Shown here piece after piece: positions 7,744 through 14,096 of a stretch of DNA of 17,562 bases (positions are counted from its first letter, which is position 1; each line of letters begins with the position of its first letter). The stretch covers positions 1-17,562 of the forward strand of contig JAJNPS010000041.1 in the NCBI GenBank assembly GCA_021155205.1. Reading direction: 5' to 3'. The stretch is from Rhodobacterales bacterium. GTDB taxonomy: Bacteria; Pseudomonadota; Alphaproteobacteria; Rhodobacterales; Rhodobacteraceae. Under the pieces are notes generated by a model. The model was not told the origin of the DNA and did not search any database. It saw only the letters and a program-made list of their open reading frames with translations. The translations under genes were made by a program, and so were the position numbers.

Positions 7744-8064
7744 ATGAGCGAAACCTCCGACCTTAGCCCCGAAGAATGGGCTCACGAGCTCCACTACATG
7801 GCGAATGCCGGTTTCGGGGATCTGGCCCGTGCCTGCGACGGTCTCGATCCGAACGGATAGCCAACCCATGACCTCAAGGACCAGATCACCACCGCCTTTG
7901 GTCTGGTGACCGGGGGCATGGAGATGGAACCCGACGCGCTTGCCAGGAATCTCGTCGAGTTCCTCGACGCGGCGGACGTTGCGGACCCAGCTGCAAGGAA
8001 GAAGGCGATGGGCCAGGCGCTGACAAATCTGTCCGCGGCGCTTGGCTTCGAAATCTCAGCCTGA
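7744..8064 (+). pseudogene. Small SOS-linked gene interrupted by an in-frame amber codon
   Basis: From the ATG at 7744 (GGAG 8 bases upstream) the frame reads MSETSDLSPEEWAHELHYMA and stops at a TAG at 7858-7860. The same frame continues without another stop to the TGA at 8062, with coherent acidic, helix-rich sequence including TTAFGLVTGGMEMEPDAL and NLVEFLDAADVADPAARK. Read through, the product would be 106 residues. A single C-to-T change of a CAG codon would explain the TAG. Translation could also restart at the ATG at 7918, giving about 48 residues. I do not recognise the family. Its interest comes from the LexA box just upstream; it could encode an SOS-induced small regulator, now probably inactive. 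Confidence 0.6.
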
Positions 8065-8166
8065 CCCAAGAAGTCGACGGCCTGTCCCGCGCAACTTTGC
8101 GGGTTCCTCTGCAAGGTGTCCCCCCGCCCAGTATTCCTGAAAGTTAGAGCGATGCCGGTTTCCCGG

Positions 8167-8221
8167 TGACGGGTTGAGGATCGGGAGAGTGGCTCCCGGC
8201 GCCCGTCGTGGGAGATAGCCG
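8167..8221 (+). promoter_or_regulatory. Structured leader upstream of DUF932 gene, copy 1
   Basis: An outer stem pairs GACGGG (8168-8173) with CCCGTC (8202-8207). Inside it, CGGGAG (8182-8187) pairs with CTCCCG (8193-8198) around an AGTGG loop. GGGAG at 8210-8214 is the ribosome binding site, 7 bases before the ATG. Nearly the same sequence and the same two stems, with covarying pairs, lie upstream of the ParB-like gene at 10356-10410. A cis-acting RNA element controlling translation or transcription is likely. A candidate motif named radC has been described upstream of DNA-processing genes on proteobacterial elements; I cannot tell whether this is the same one. Confidence 0.6.
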
Positions 8222-8512
8222 ATGGGCGTTGTGGAAGTTCTGGATCCGGTCGCACCGACGCGGGCGGCTGGCTGGAAAGTGGATGTCAGCCGGGGTGAGC
8301 GGAACGGGCGGGTGTCGTCCGAATGGTTCAACCGGCCCGATGACGAGCGGTATCTGTCGCTCGACGATCTCTGGGCATCGGTGAAGTGTCGGTCCGAGCG
8401 CAGTCGCAGCCGGGTCGTGCAGACGGCAGACACCCGGGTCGAGGCCACTCGTGACAGCGCCGAACGGCTGCATCTGGTTCTACCGAAGGCGCATGAACCG
8501 GTGGCACCCTGA
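8222..8512 (+). pseudogene. DUF932 plasmid protein, N-terminal part, cut by IS
   Basis: The frame reads AAGWKVDVSRGERNGRVSSE, then YLSLDDLWASVKCRSERSRS and AHEPVAP, which I recognise as the start of the DUF932 family common on plasmids and phages of alphaproteobacteria. The native frame ends at 8509, and the TGA stop at 8510-8512 is supplied by the first bases of the insertion sequence. About 96 of the usual 380-400 residues remain. Codon use is normal, so the break looks recent. The function of DUF932 is unknown, though it travels with RadC, ParB and other DNA-processing genes. A second small piece of the same gene survives at 9742-9765. Confidence 0.8.
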
Positions 8513-8533
8513 GGTGCCCCTAGATTTGTAGAC
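8510..8533 (+). repeat. Left terminal inverted repeat of the IS3-family element
   Basis: It begins TGAGGTGCCCCTAGATTTG. The first 14 bases match the reverse complement of the right end exactly, and 21 of 24 match overall. Confidence 0.9.
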
Positions 8534-8568
8534 GCATTGCCCCCTAACTTTGAGGCAAGGAGGCCGAG

Positions 8569-8844
8569 ATGGGGACGAGCAACTACAGCGACGAGTTCAA
8601 GCGGGACGCGGTGCAGCAGATCACGGTGCGGGGGTATCCGGTTCGGGAGGTTTCGCGCCGCCTGGGTGTGAGTTCGCACTCGCTCTACAAGTGGATGAAG
8701 TTGTTCGCGGAGCCTGCCCCGAAGGCGTCTGGCGTAGACCACGAGGCCGAGAACCGGAGGCTGAAGCGGGAACTGGCGCGCGTGACCGAGAAGCGCGATA
8801 TCCTAAAAAAGGCGAACGCGTACTTCGCGCAGGATGCAAGGTGA
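8569..8844 (+). CDS. IS3-family transposase OrfA
   Basis: A 91-residue protein starting MGTSNYSDEFKRDAVQQI, a typical OrfA with an N-terminal helix-turn-helix (YPVREVSRRLGVSSHSLYKW) that binds the IS ends. A following leucine-zipper-like coiled coil (ENRRLKRELARVTEKRDILK) mediates multimer formation. The start codon follows AAGGAGG-type sequence (GCAAGGAGGCCGAG), a strong ribosome binding site. Its stop overlaps the GTG start of orfB. Alone it acts mainly as a regulator; fused to OrfB by frameshifting it forms the active transposase. Confidence 0.92.
   Translation: MGTSNYSDEFKRDAVQQITVRGYPVREVSRRLGVSSHSLYKWMKLFAEPAPKASGVDHEAENRRLKRELARVTEKRDILKKANAYFAQDAR
8805..8811 (+). other. Programmed -1 frameshift site A-AAA-AAG
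   Basis: In the orfA frame the codons are AAA (8806-8808) and AAG (8809-8811), preceded by A at 8805, the classic X-XXY-YYZ heptamer. A shift of -1 enters the orfB frame, which is open through this point. This is the standard route to OrfAB in the IS3 family. Confidence 0.85.
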
Positions 8845-9722
8845 AGTACGCGTTCATCAACGCGCATCGGGAACAGTTTCGCGTCCGTGCCATGTGCCGG
8901 GTGTTGCGGGTCCATTTCTCGGGCTTCTATGCCTGGCTTAAGGAACCGTTAAGCCTGCGTGCGCAAGACGACGCGAGGCAGACTGAGCTCATCCGGCAGG
9001 CCTGGTCCGACAGCGGCAGGGTCTACGGCTATCGCAAACTGGCTGACGATCTGCGGGATCAGGGGGAACAGGTTTCCGAGAACCGGGTCGCCCGGCTGGC
9101 TGCCATGGCGGGCATCGCTGCACAAGTCGGCTATAAGCGTCGCCCGGGAAAGTATGGAGGCAAGCCTGCGGTCGTCGCATCCAACAGCCTGGACCGGCAG
9201 TTCGAGGTTGAGGGTCCCGACAAGGTCTGGGTAACCGACATCACCTACTACATCAGGACCCACGAAGGGTGGCTTTATCTGGCGGTCGTGATCGACCTGT
9301 TCTCGCGCCGCGTGGTCGGCTGGTCGGCCCAGCCCCGCATGACGACCAACCTGGCAGTGCAAGCCCTGCTTGCGGCTGTCTGGCGGCGTAAACCGAAGGC
9401 CAAGGTCATGATCCATTCCGACCAGGGATCGCAGTTCACCAGCCGCGAATGGCAGGCGTTTCTTGGCCAGCATAATCTGGATCCCAGCATGAGCCGGCGG
9501 GGCAACTGCCATGACAATGCCGTCGCGGAAAGCTTCTTCCAGCTCCTGAAGCGTGAACGGATCCGACGCCGCACTTACCTGACCCGCGACGCCGCCAGGC
9601 AGGACGTGTTTGACTACATCGAAATGTTCTACAACCCGAAGCGCAAGCACACGAACAACGGTATGCTGTCGCCCGTTGACTTCGAAATCCGGCAGCAGAA
9701 ACTGACCGAGGCAGGTGTCTAG
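8841..9722 (+). CDS. IS3-family transposase OrfB (DDE integrase core)
   Basis: A 293-residue catalytic subunit. An N-terminal HTH_21-type region (VKYAFINAHREQFRVRAMCR, then SDSGRVYGYRKLADDL) precedes the rve-type core. The core shows WVTDITYY (first Asp), MIHSDQGSQFTS (second Asp) and NCHDNAVAESFFQLLKRE (catalytic Glu), ending with FYNPKRKHTNNGMLSPVDF. The GTG at 8841 overlaps the orfA stop, but the active transposase is expected to be the OrfAB fusion made by frameshifting at 8805-8811. The stop at 9720 lies within the right terminal repeat. No damaging mutation is visible. Confidence 0.93.
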   Translation: MKYAFINAHREQFRVRAMCRVLRVHFSGFYAWLKEPLSLRAQDDARQTELIRQAWSDSGRVYGYRKLADDLRDQGEQVSENRVARLAAMAGIAAQVGYKRRPGKYGGKPAVVASNSLDRQFEVEGPDKVWVTDITYYIRTHEGWLYLAVVIDLFSRRVVGWSAQPRMTTNLAVQALLAAVWRRKPKAKVMIHSDQGSQFTSREWQAFLGQHNLDPSMSRRGNCHDNAVAESFFQLLKRERIRRRTYLTRDAARQDVFDYIEMFYNPKRKHTNNGMLSPVDFEIRQQKLTEAGV

Positions 9723-9740
9723 GAAACTAGGGGCACCTCA
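9717..9740 (+). repeat. Right terminal inverted repeat of the IS3-family element
   Basis: It ends CTAGGGGCACCTCA, the exact reverse complement of the first 14 bases of the left end. The orfB stop codon lies inside it. Confidence 0.9.
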
Positions 9741-9741
9741 C

Positions 9742-9765
9742 TTCTACTTCCGGGGCTTCTACTGT
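9742..9765 (+). pseudogene. Short internal fragment of the DUF932 gene
   Basis: Right after the IS the frame reads FYFRGFYC, matching the conserved YFRGFYCWNSE stretch near the middle of DUF932 proteins as I remember the family. It would come from roughly residue 200, so around 100 residues are missing relative to the N-terminal piece ending at 8509. After the cysteine the similarity stops and insertion-sequence-like DNA begins. The match is only eight residues, but its position and orientation fit exactly. Confidence 0.6.
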
Positions 9766-10214
9766 TTCTGTATTAAGCCAACCCCATTCAGGGCTTGTTC
9801 AAAGAAACTCCATCACCAAGAACATGCTTCTGTCCGTAGTCGGCGCAGGGGCCGCCACACCATGCCTTTCTGTGCTGAACCCGGCGGTCCAATCTGGAAA
9901 ACACGTGATGGCCGGAAGGACCGGGCTCACGACAGTAGAACCGGACTCGCCTGGCTCGCGTCCCGGCGAAGGGACCTCTTCGACCGCGCTGAATGGGCGG
10001 CCTTCAGAGCAGTTTACGTCGCGGGATTGGCATCTCCCGCGCCGAATTCGAATTCAGTTCCGTCGACCCACATCCGATGCATCAACACAGCCAGTTTGCG
10101 CGCCAGGGCAACTTTCGCCCGTTTTGCACCACGCCTCTTCACCAGGCGCAGTACCCAAGCCTTCAAGGCAGACGGTTTGACGCGCAGGGTGATTATCGCG
10201 TTGGCCGCCTGCCA
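9766..10214 (-). mobile_element. Truncated IS110-family element (3' part)
   Basis: The interval holds the C-terminal end of an IS110-type transposase on the minus strand, plus about 250 bases of downstream noncoding sequence running to the DUF932 fragment. The 5' two thirds of the element are missing, and radC sequence follows at 10216. Borders are set only by where the neighbouring gene fragments begin and are good to about 10 bases. Confidence 0.6.
10014..10214 (-). pseudogene. IS110-family transposase, C-terminal remnant
   Basis: The minus-strand frame reads WQAANAIITLRVKPSALKAW, then RRGAKRAKVALARKLAVLMHR and MWVDGTEFEFG. The sequence ALARKLAV-MHRMWVDGTEF is characteristic of the end of IS110/IS116-family transposases (C-terminal transposase_20 and tail). 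Only about 67 residues survive of roughly 330-400, without the DEDD catalytic domain. The open frame extends a few codons further (ATG at 10229), but that part overlaps radC sequence and is not transposase. Confidence 0.75.
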
Positions 10215-10215
10215 T

Positions 10216-10299
10216 ATGCTCGGCCTCATCCTTCACGACCACATCATTGTCGGCGCGGGCAGGGAGGTCAGCCTGCGCGCCTGCGGTGATCTCGGATGA
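10216..10299 (+). pseudogene. RadC (JAB domain) C-terminal remnant
   Basis: The frame reads LGLILHDHIIVGAGREVSLR followed by ACGDLG and a TGA at 10297. RadC proteins end with LG-x-x-x-HDH-x-I-x-G-x-G-x-x-x-S-x-R-x-x-G-L; here the end is degenerate by one codon or so. The JAMM metal motif and the N-terminal part are gone, replaced by the IS110 fragment. Plasmid radC genes of this group sit beside DUF932 and ParB genes, as here. The call rests on about 27 residues. Confidence 0.62.
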
Positions 10300-10355
10300 T
10301 CTGGAAGCGCACTGCGCTCCCTCGGGTTTTCGAGGAAGAGAAGGGCGGGGGGGGT

Positions 10356-10410
10356 CGACGGGTTGGAGACCGAGAGAGAGGCTCTCGGCGCCTGTCGGGA
10401 GATCGGTCCG
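10356..10410 (+). promoter_or_regulatory. Structured leader upstream of ParB-like gene, copy 2
   Basis: An outer stem pairs CGACGGG (10356-10362) with CCTGTCG (10391-10397), including one G-T pair. The inner stem pairs CCGAGAG (10370-10376) with CTCTCGG (10382-10388) around an AGAGG loop. GGGAG at 10397-10401 is the ribosome binding site. Over the first 41 columns it matches the DUF932 leader at 34 positions. The changed inner pair (A-T here, G-C there) and the changed closing pair (C-G here, T-G there) keep the helix, which supports selection on RNA structure. Confidence 0.6.
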
Positions 10411-12540
10411 ATGACCAACATGCAGAAAATTACCCTCGCCTCGTCGCGGGATATCCCCTTCCAGAACCTGGTCCTGAGCCAGGCGAACGTCCGGCGGGTG
10501 AAGGCTGGGATTTCGGTCGATGAGCTGGCCGAGTCCATTGCTCGCCGGGGCCTGATCCAGAGCCTGCATGTTCGCCCGGTAATCGGTGAGGATGGTGCGG
10601 AGACCGGCAAGTTCGAAGTCCCCGCCGGCGGACGCCGCTACCGCGCGCTGGAACTGCTGGTGAAGCAGAAGCGCCTGGCGAAATCGGCACCAGTGCCCTG
10701 CATCGTCAGCGCCGCCGATGATGGCGTCCTGATCGACGAGGTCTCGCTCGCCGAGAATATCGAACGCGCGCCCTTGCATCCGCTCGACCAGTTCCGTGCC
10801 TTCCAGACCATGCGCGAGAAGGGCATGACCGAGGAAGCCATCGCGGCGGCCTTCTTCGTCGATGTGAAGGTGGTGAAAGAGCGGCTGCGCCTTGTCACCG
10901 TCGCGCCCGCGCTTCTGGAGATCTATGCTGAGGAGGGCATGACCCTCGAACAGCTGAAAGCCTTCACTGTCTCGGGCGATCATGCGCGGCAGGAGCAGGT
11001 CTGGGAAGCCGTCAAGAACTCCTGGTCGAAGGAACCCTACCAGATCCGGCGCATGCTGACGGAAACCGCGGTGCGGGCTTCCGACAAGCGTGTCCGCTTC
11101 CTCGGGCTTGAGGCTTACGAGACCGCAGGGGGCCACGTCCTGCGCGACCTCTTCCAGCAGGATGACGGCGGCTGGCTGCAAGACCCCGTGCTTCTTGAAC
11201 GCCTTGTGGGCGAGAAACTGAAGGCGAACGCTGAAGCGATCGCGACCGAAGGTTGGAAATGGATCGAGGTCGCCGTGGGCTTCCCCTATGGCCATACCAT
11301 GGGGCTGCGCGAGCTTTTGGGCACGGCGGTCGGTCTGACGGACGAGGAGCGGGCCACGCGTGAGGCGTTGCGCGACGAATACGATCAGCTGGAGGCAGAA
11401 TATGCCGAGGCGGAGGACATGCCCGAAGAGGACGACCAACGCCTCGGCGAAATCGAGCGCCAGCTCAGCGCCTTCGACAGCCGCCCGATCTCATTCGATC
11501 ACGATCAGGTCGGCAGGGCAGGGGCCTTCGTCAGCATTGACAGCGATGGCACTCTATTGATCGAGCGCGGCTTCGTTCGTCCCGAAGATGAACAGCCGGT
11601 GGCACCGGCGGGCGAGGCCTCCGACGATGACCCCGATGGCACTCAGTCCATGGATGCCGATCGCAGCGAAAGCCGTGCTGCGGTGATCAGCATGGGTGGT
11701 GAGACCCGAGTGTCCGAGGATGACGAGGACGATGCGATCAAGCCACTGCCCGAACGGCTCGTCATCGAGTTGACAGCGCACCGCACCCTGGCGCTGCGGG
11801 ATGCGGTGGCGAACAACCCGCGCATCGCGATGACGGCGCTCCTGCACAAGCTCGTCACAGATTGCTTTGTCTCCCGTGCCTCCGGAGCAGCGCTTGAGGC
11901 AAATGTGCGGGACATCCACTTGCCGGTGCAGGCCGCCGATCTGGCAGACAGCTGTCCCGCCCAAAACAGCGACGCGCGGCACGCAAGCTGGCGCGCGGAC
12001 ATGCCGCTTGGGCAGGGGGATGATATCCTATGGGACTGGATCCACGCGCTCGACGAGGCCAGCCGTCAGGCCCTCCTGGCCCATTGCCTCAGCTTCGCGG
12101 TGAACGCGCTCTATGAGCGTCCGAACCTCTACAGTGGCATGGGGATCAGCCAGCACGGCCTCGACCGCCGCCTGCGCGAAGCGGACCGTTTGGCCTGCAC
12201 CACCCGGCTCGATCTGGTCGAGGCGGGCTGGAAGCCGACCGTCGCCAACTACCTCGGCCGTGTCACCAAGAGCCACATTCTCGAAGCCGTACGCGAAGGG
12301 TTGGGCGAAAGTGCTGCGCAGCTGATCGACCACCTGAAGAAGGGCGACATGGCGCGTGAGGCCGAACGGCTCCTCGACGGGTCCGGCTGGCTGCCCGAAC
12401 CGCTGCGGCTGGACGACCCGGACCTGCGCCAGGCGGCCGAGACTGAGGACGCCGGTGTCGAACTGCCCGCGTTCCTCACGGGCGATGACGAAGCTCAGCC
12501 CGACGACGAGGACCGGCAGCAGCTGATCGCCGCGGAATGA
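10411..12540 (+). CDS. Large ParB/Spo0J-family protein of plasmid type
   Basis: A 709-residue protein. Its N-terminal ParB-like domain carries the CTP-binding/nuclease-fold motifs GGRRYRALE (about 73-81) and AENIERAPLHPLDQFRAF (about 114-131). A helix-turn-helix region follows (MTEEAIAAAFFVDVKVVKERL), matching ParB/KorB DNA binding. The middle is very acidic and probably disordered (about 325-465), and a second, mainly helical C-terminal domain of about 240 residues has no function I can name. The ATG at 10411 follows GGGAG by about 9 bases; an in-frame ATG at 10363 lies inside the structured leader and is unlikely. Chromosomal ParB is about 300 residues, so this is the long plasmid or ICE form often found near radC and DUF932, without a parA partner. 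It may regulate or process DNA rather than partition it. Confidence 0.85.
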   Translation: MTNMQKITLASSRDIPFQNLVLSQANVRRVKAGISVDELAESIARRGLIQSLHVRPVIGEDGAETGKFEVPAGGRRYRALELLVKQKRLAKSAPVPCIVSAADDGVLIDEVSLAENIERAPLHPLDQFRAFQTMREKGMTEEAIAAAFFVDVKVVKERLRLVTVAPALLEIYAEEGMTLEQLKAFTVSGDHARQEQVWEAVKNSWSKEPYQIRRMLTETAVRASDKRVRFLGLEAYETAGGHVLRDLFQQDDGGWLQDPVLLERLVGEKLKANAEAIATEGWKWIEVAVGFPYGHTMGLRELLGTAVGLTDEERATREALRDEYDQLEAEYAEAEDMPEEDDQRLGEIERQLSAFDSRPISFDHDQVGRAGAFVSIDSDGTLLIERGFVRPEDEQPVAPAGEASDDDPDGTQSMDADRSESRAAVISMGGETRVSEDDEDDAIKPLPERLVIELTAHRTLALRDAVANNPRIAMTALLHKLVTDCFVSRASGAALEANVRDIHLPVQAADLADSCPAQNSDARHASWRADMPLGQGDDILWDWIHALDEASRQALLAHCLSFAVNALYERPNLYSGMGISQHGLDRRLREADRLACTTRLDLVEAGWKPTVANYLGRVTKSHILEAVREGLGESAAQLIDHLKKGDMAREAERLLDGSGWLPEPLRLDDPDLRQAAETEDAGVELPAFLTGDDEAQPDDEDRQQLIAAE

Positions 12541-12547
12541 CTCAAAG

Positions 12548-12573
12548 CGGGGTGGCTTCGGTCACCCCGTTTT
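12548..12573 (+). terminator. Rho-independent terminator after the ParB-like gene
   Basis: CGGGGTG (12548-12554) pairs perfectly with CACCCCG (12563-12569) around an 8-base loop (GCTTCGGT), followed directly by TTTTCT. It begins 8 bases after the ParB-like stop codon. Confidence 0.88.
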
Positions 12574-12603
12574 CTCATGTGGACGGATTCAGGGTCGGCG
12601 CTC

Positions 12604-12765
12604 TCAGGCGAGCTTTTCCGAGTAGCGTTTTCTAACGGCCCGATTGATGAACTCGTTCAACCCATCGCCCGCGCGCGCCAGCACGATCATGCGGTCGAGG
12701 TTGGCTCGCCCCGCTGACAGCGCGGTGTAGCGGTAGACCGCGCCGTCCTTGAATGCCACGTCCAT
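12604..12765 (-). CDS. Small KTSC-like hypothetical protein, 5' end uncertain
   Basis: From the ATG at 12765 the product is 53 residues: VAFKDGAVYRYTALSAGRAN, then LNEFINRAVRKRYSEKLA. The pattern F-x-x-G-x-x-Y-x-Y...FIN...VRKRY resembles KTSC-type domains seen in plasmid and phage proteins. The same frame is open for 14 more codons upstream (SGIRSYEIGSFH), and that part also looks native, yet contains no start codon before a TAG at about 12808. The gene has therefore either lost its real start by truncation or now starts internally. No ribosome binding site is seen before 12765. Function is unknown. It converges with the ParB-like gene across the terminator at 12548-12573. Confidence 0.55.
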   Translation of the reverse strand: MDVAFKDGAVYRYTALSAGRANLDRMIVLARAGDGLNEFINRAVRKRYSEKLA

Positions 12766-12807
12766 ATGGAACGACCCGATCTCGTAGGACCGGATGCCGG
12801 AATCCCT

Positions 12808-13635
12808 ATCCTAATCGCGATATGGCGTCATTCTGGGCTTCGCCTTTCCAGATATGGATCGAGCCTAAGACATGTTCCCTTTTCGTTCAAGAGTCGACGC
12901 AGATGCCCGTGGCGGGTTAGCGTTCGTAGGCCCGCAGCGCAAAATCGCCAGACAGCAGTCCAATTGCCGCGGCCCCCGGGGGTTTCGACGGACCTTTGCC
13001 AAGCGATCATTGATGCGGCGGGAAATGGGGCGGGGGAAGAGGGCAATGCCCCACGGTCAGATTGTCATCAAGGTGGGCAGTTGAACTCGTCGTGCCAGCA
13101 CGGATCGGCCAGCATCTTGACCCAATCGCGGCTCGGTCGTTCGAAAATCGTCTGTTACCAGCCATCACGCTGGTCGACCAGAACCCGGTGGAGTGGCGGA
13201 AGCCGCGCGGCTGCAGGGCAGGGGGGAAGCGCAAGCTGGCCTGGAGTCGCCGGAGGTGGTTCTTATCGCCGGTGGTGCCTGACCTGTCTTTCCTGACGGG
13301 CCTTAAGGGTCGCCTTGATCTCCATGGTGTCTCTGTCCCAGCCCGCGTCCAAACGGCCTCTGTTGATGGGCTGATCTGCCCGAAGTACGTCTTCGACTCG
13401 ACCGCTTCGGCGCAACAGCGTCGTCACAACTTTCTTCCCCTGCCGGACCCCACCCCATGCGACAGGTCGCACGGGGCCCCCGGGGTTGGCACCGTCATTC
13501 CTCGCGAGACAAGAAAGTTCCTCCTGTGCTGTCAGGCCCCATGAAGGGGGTGCGCCAGCGGTCGCCTCCGGGCTGTCGATCGCCATCGAGGCTGCAAGGA
13601 CGCGGGCCCGAAACAGAGCAAAACGGAGAAAGAAC
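12808..13635. other. Gene-poor interval, no convincing coding region
   Basis: Both strands carry only short open frames with shadow-like composition. One minus-strand stretch at about 13081-13140 reads DWVKMLADPCWHDEFNCPP before a stop, which looks protein-like and may be a gene remnant, but I do not recognise it. A palindrome lies at 13453-13476. The last 100 bases probably hold the promoter and leader of the DUF736 gene. The stretch may be eroded genes. Confidence 0.4.
13453..13476. repeat. 24-base inverted repeat, possible operator or hairpin
   Basis: CCCCATGCGAC pairs with GTCGCACGGGG around a two-base centre, with a single A-C mismatch. It is followed by a GGCCCCCGGGG stretch that could also pair. 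It lies about 160 bases upstream of the DUF736 start and may be an operator or a terminator stem; a two-base centre favours a protein-binding site. Confidence 0.4.
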
Positions 13636-13959
13636 ATGGCGACCATCGGCACCTTCAAGAAGACCGGCACCGAATACACCGGCGAAATCTTCACCCTCAG
13701 CCTGCAGGCCAAGGGTGTGCGCCTCGTCCCCGACCTGCGGGCCTCGGGCGAGAACGCGCCCTCCCACCGGGTCCTGGTCGGCCGCGCCGAGATCGGCGCT
13801 GCCTGGACGAAGAAATCGAACGAGAACCGCGAATACCTGGGCCTGAAGCTGGACGATCCGAGCTTCGCCGCGCCGATCTACGCCAACCTCTTCGATGACG
13901 AAGGCGGCGAGGGCTACAGCCTGATCTGGTCCCGCCCCAACACCCGCCGCGGCGATTGA
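13636..13959 (+). CDS. DUF736 family protein
   Basis: A 107-residue protein starting MATIGTFKKTGTEYTGEIFT, the diagnostic start of DUF736. The fold is probably a small beta-rich domain: FTLSLQAKGVRLVPDL, then HRVLVGRAEIGAAWTKKS and REYLGLKLDDPSFAAPIYANL. These proteins are abundant on alphaproteobacterial plasmids and ICEs and have no established function. Length and C-terminus (SLIWSRPNTRRGD) are normal, so the gene is intact. GGAGAA lies 7 bases before the ATG; the frame is open upstream to 13486, but that part has no family similarity. A strong hairpin follows the stop. Confidence 0.9.
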   Translation: MATIGTFKKTGTEYTGEIFTLSLQAKGVRLVPDLRASGENAPSHRVLVGRAEIGAAWTKKSNENREYLGLKLDDPSFAAPIYANLFDDEGGEGYSLIWSRPNTRRGD

Positions 13960-13972
13960 TCGCCAAAGCAAA

Positions 13973-13996
13973 GGCCCCGGTCGAAAGACCGGGGCC
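13973..13996 (+). terminator. Strong GAAA-loop hairpin after DUF736 gene
   Basis: GGCCCCGGTC (13973-13982) pairs perfectly with GACCGGGGCC (13987-13996) around GAAA. It lies 14 bases after the stop codon. There is no U-tract, so it may terminate inefficiently or protect the mRNA 3' end. Confidence 0.6.
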
Positions 13997-14039
13997 GAAG
14001 TGCTTGCACTAGTTCTATCGCAAAAAGTACCGCATTACA

Positions 14040-14053
14040 TGCCGTATTTGGCA
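14040..14053. promoter_or_regulatory. HipB-like operator palindrome downstream of hipA, site 1
   Basis: TGCCGTATTTGGCA has the same TGCC-N6-GGCA form as the perfect palindrome in the hipBA promoter. It starts 31 bases before the second downstream site, about three helical turns. Confidence 0.5.
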
Positions 14054-14070
14054 GCTATATGATGATAAAC

Positions 14071-14084
14071 TGCCGTATCCGGCG
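14071..14084. promoter_or_regulatory. HipB-like operator palindrome downstream of hipA, site 2
   Basis: TGCCGTATCCGGCG is a near match to TGCC-N6-GGCA. It is preceded by TAAAC, as is the promoter site (TTAAACTGCC). Wider similarity around both sites suggests a diverged duplicate of the hipBA operator region. Confidence 0.5.
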
Positions 14085-14096
14085 GTGAAGATCACT

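Larger units (their letters stand above)
8510..9740 (+). mobile_element. Complete IS3-family insertion sequence, 1231 bp
   Basis: The left end TGAGGTGCCCCTAG is an exact inverted match of the right end CTAGGGGCACCTCA. The repeat extends imperfectly to about 24 bases, 21 of them matching. Inside are orfA and orfB in the usual overlapping arrangement with an A-AAA-AAG frameshift site. All expected catalytic motifs are intact, so the element may still be active. The flanking bases (CCC on the left, CTT on the right) show no target-site duplication. Together with the missing middle of the DUF932 gene, this points to a deletion adjacent to the element after insertion, or recombination between two copies. 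Confidence 0.93.

Noticed and set aside
10054..11439. Minus-strand open frame of 461 codons
   Set aside because: Antisense to the ParB-like gene; it spans the IS110 and RadC fragments, which shows it is not an evolved gene.
13263..13712. Minus-strand open frame of 149 codons
   Set aside because: It overlaps the start of the DUF736 gene on the other strand and lacks family features.
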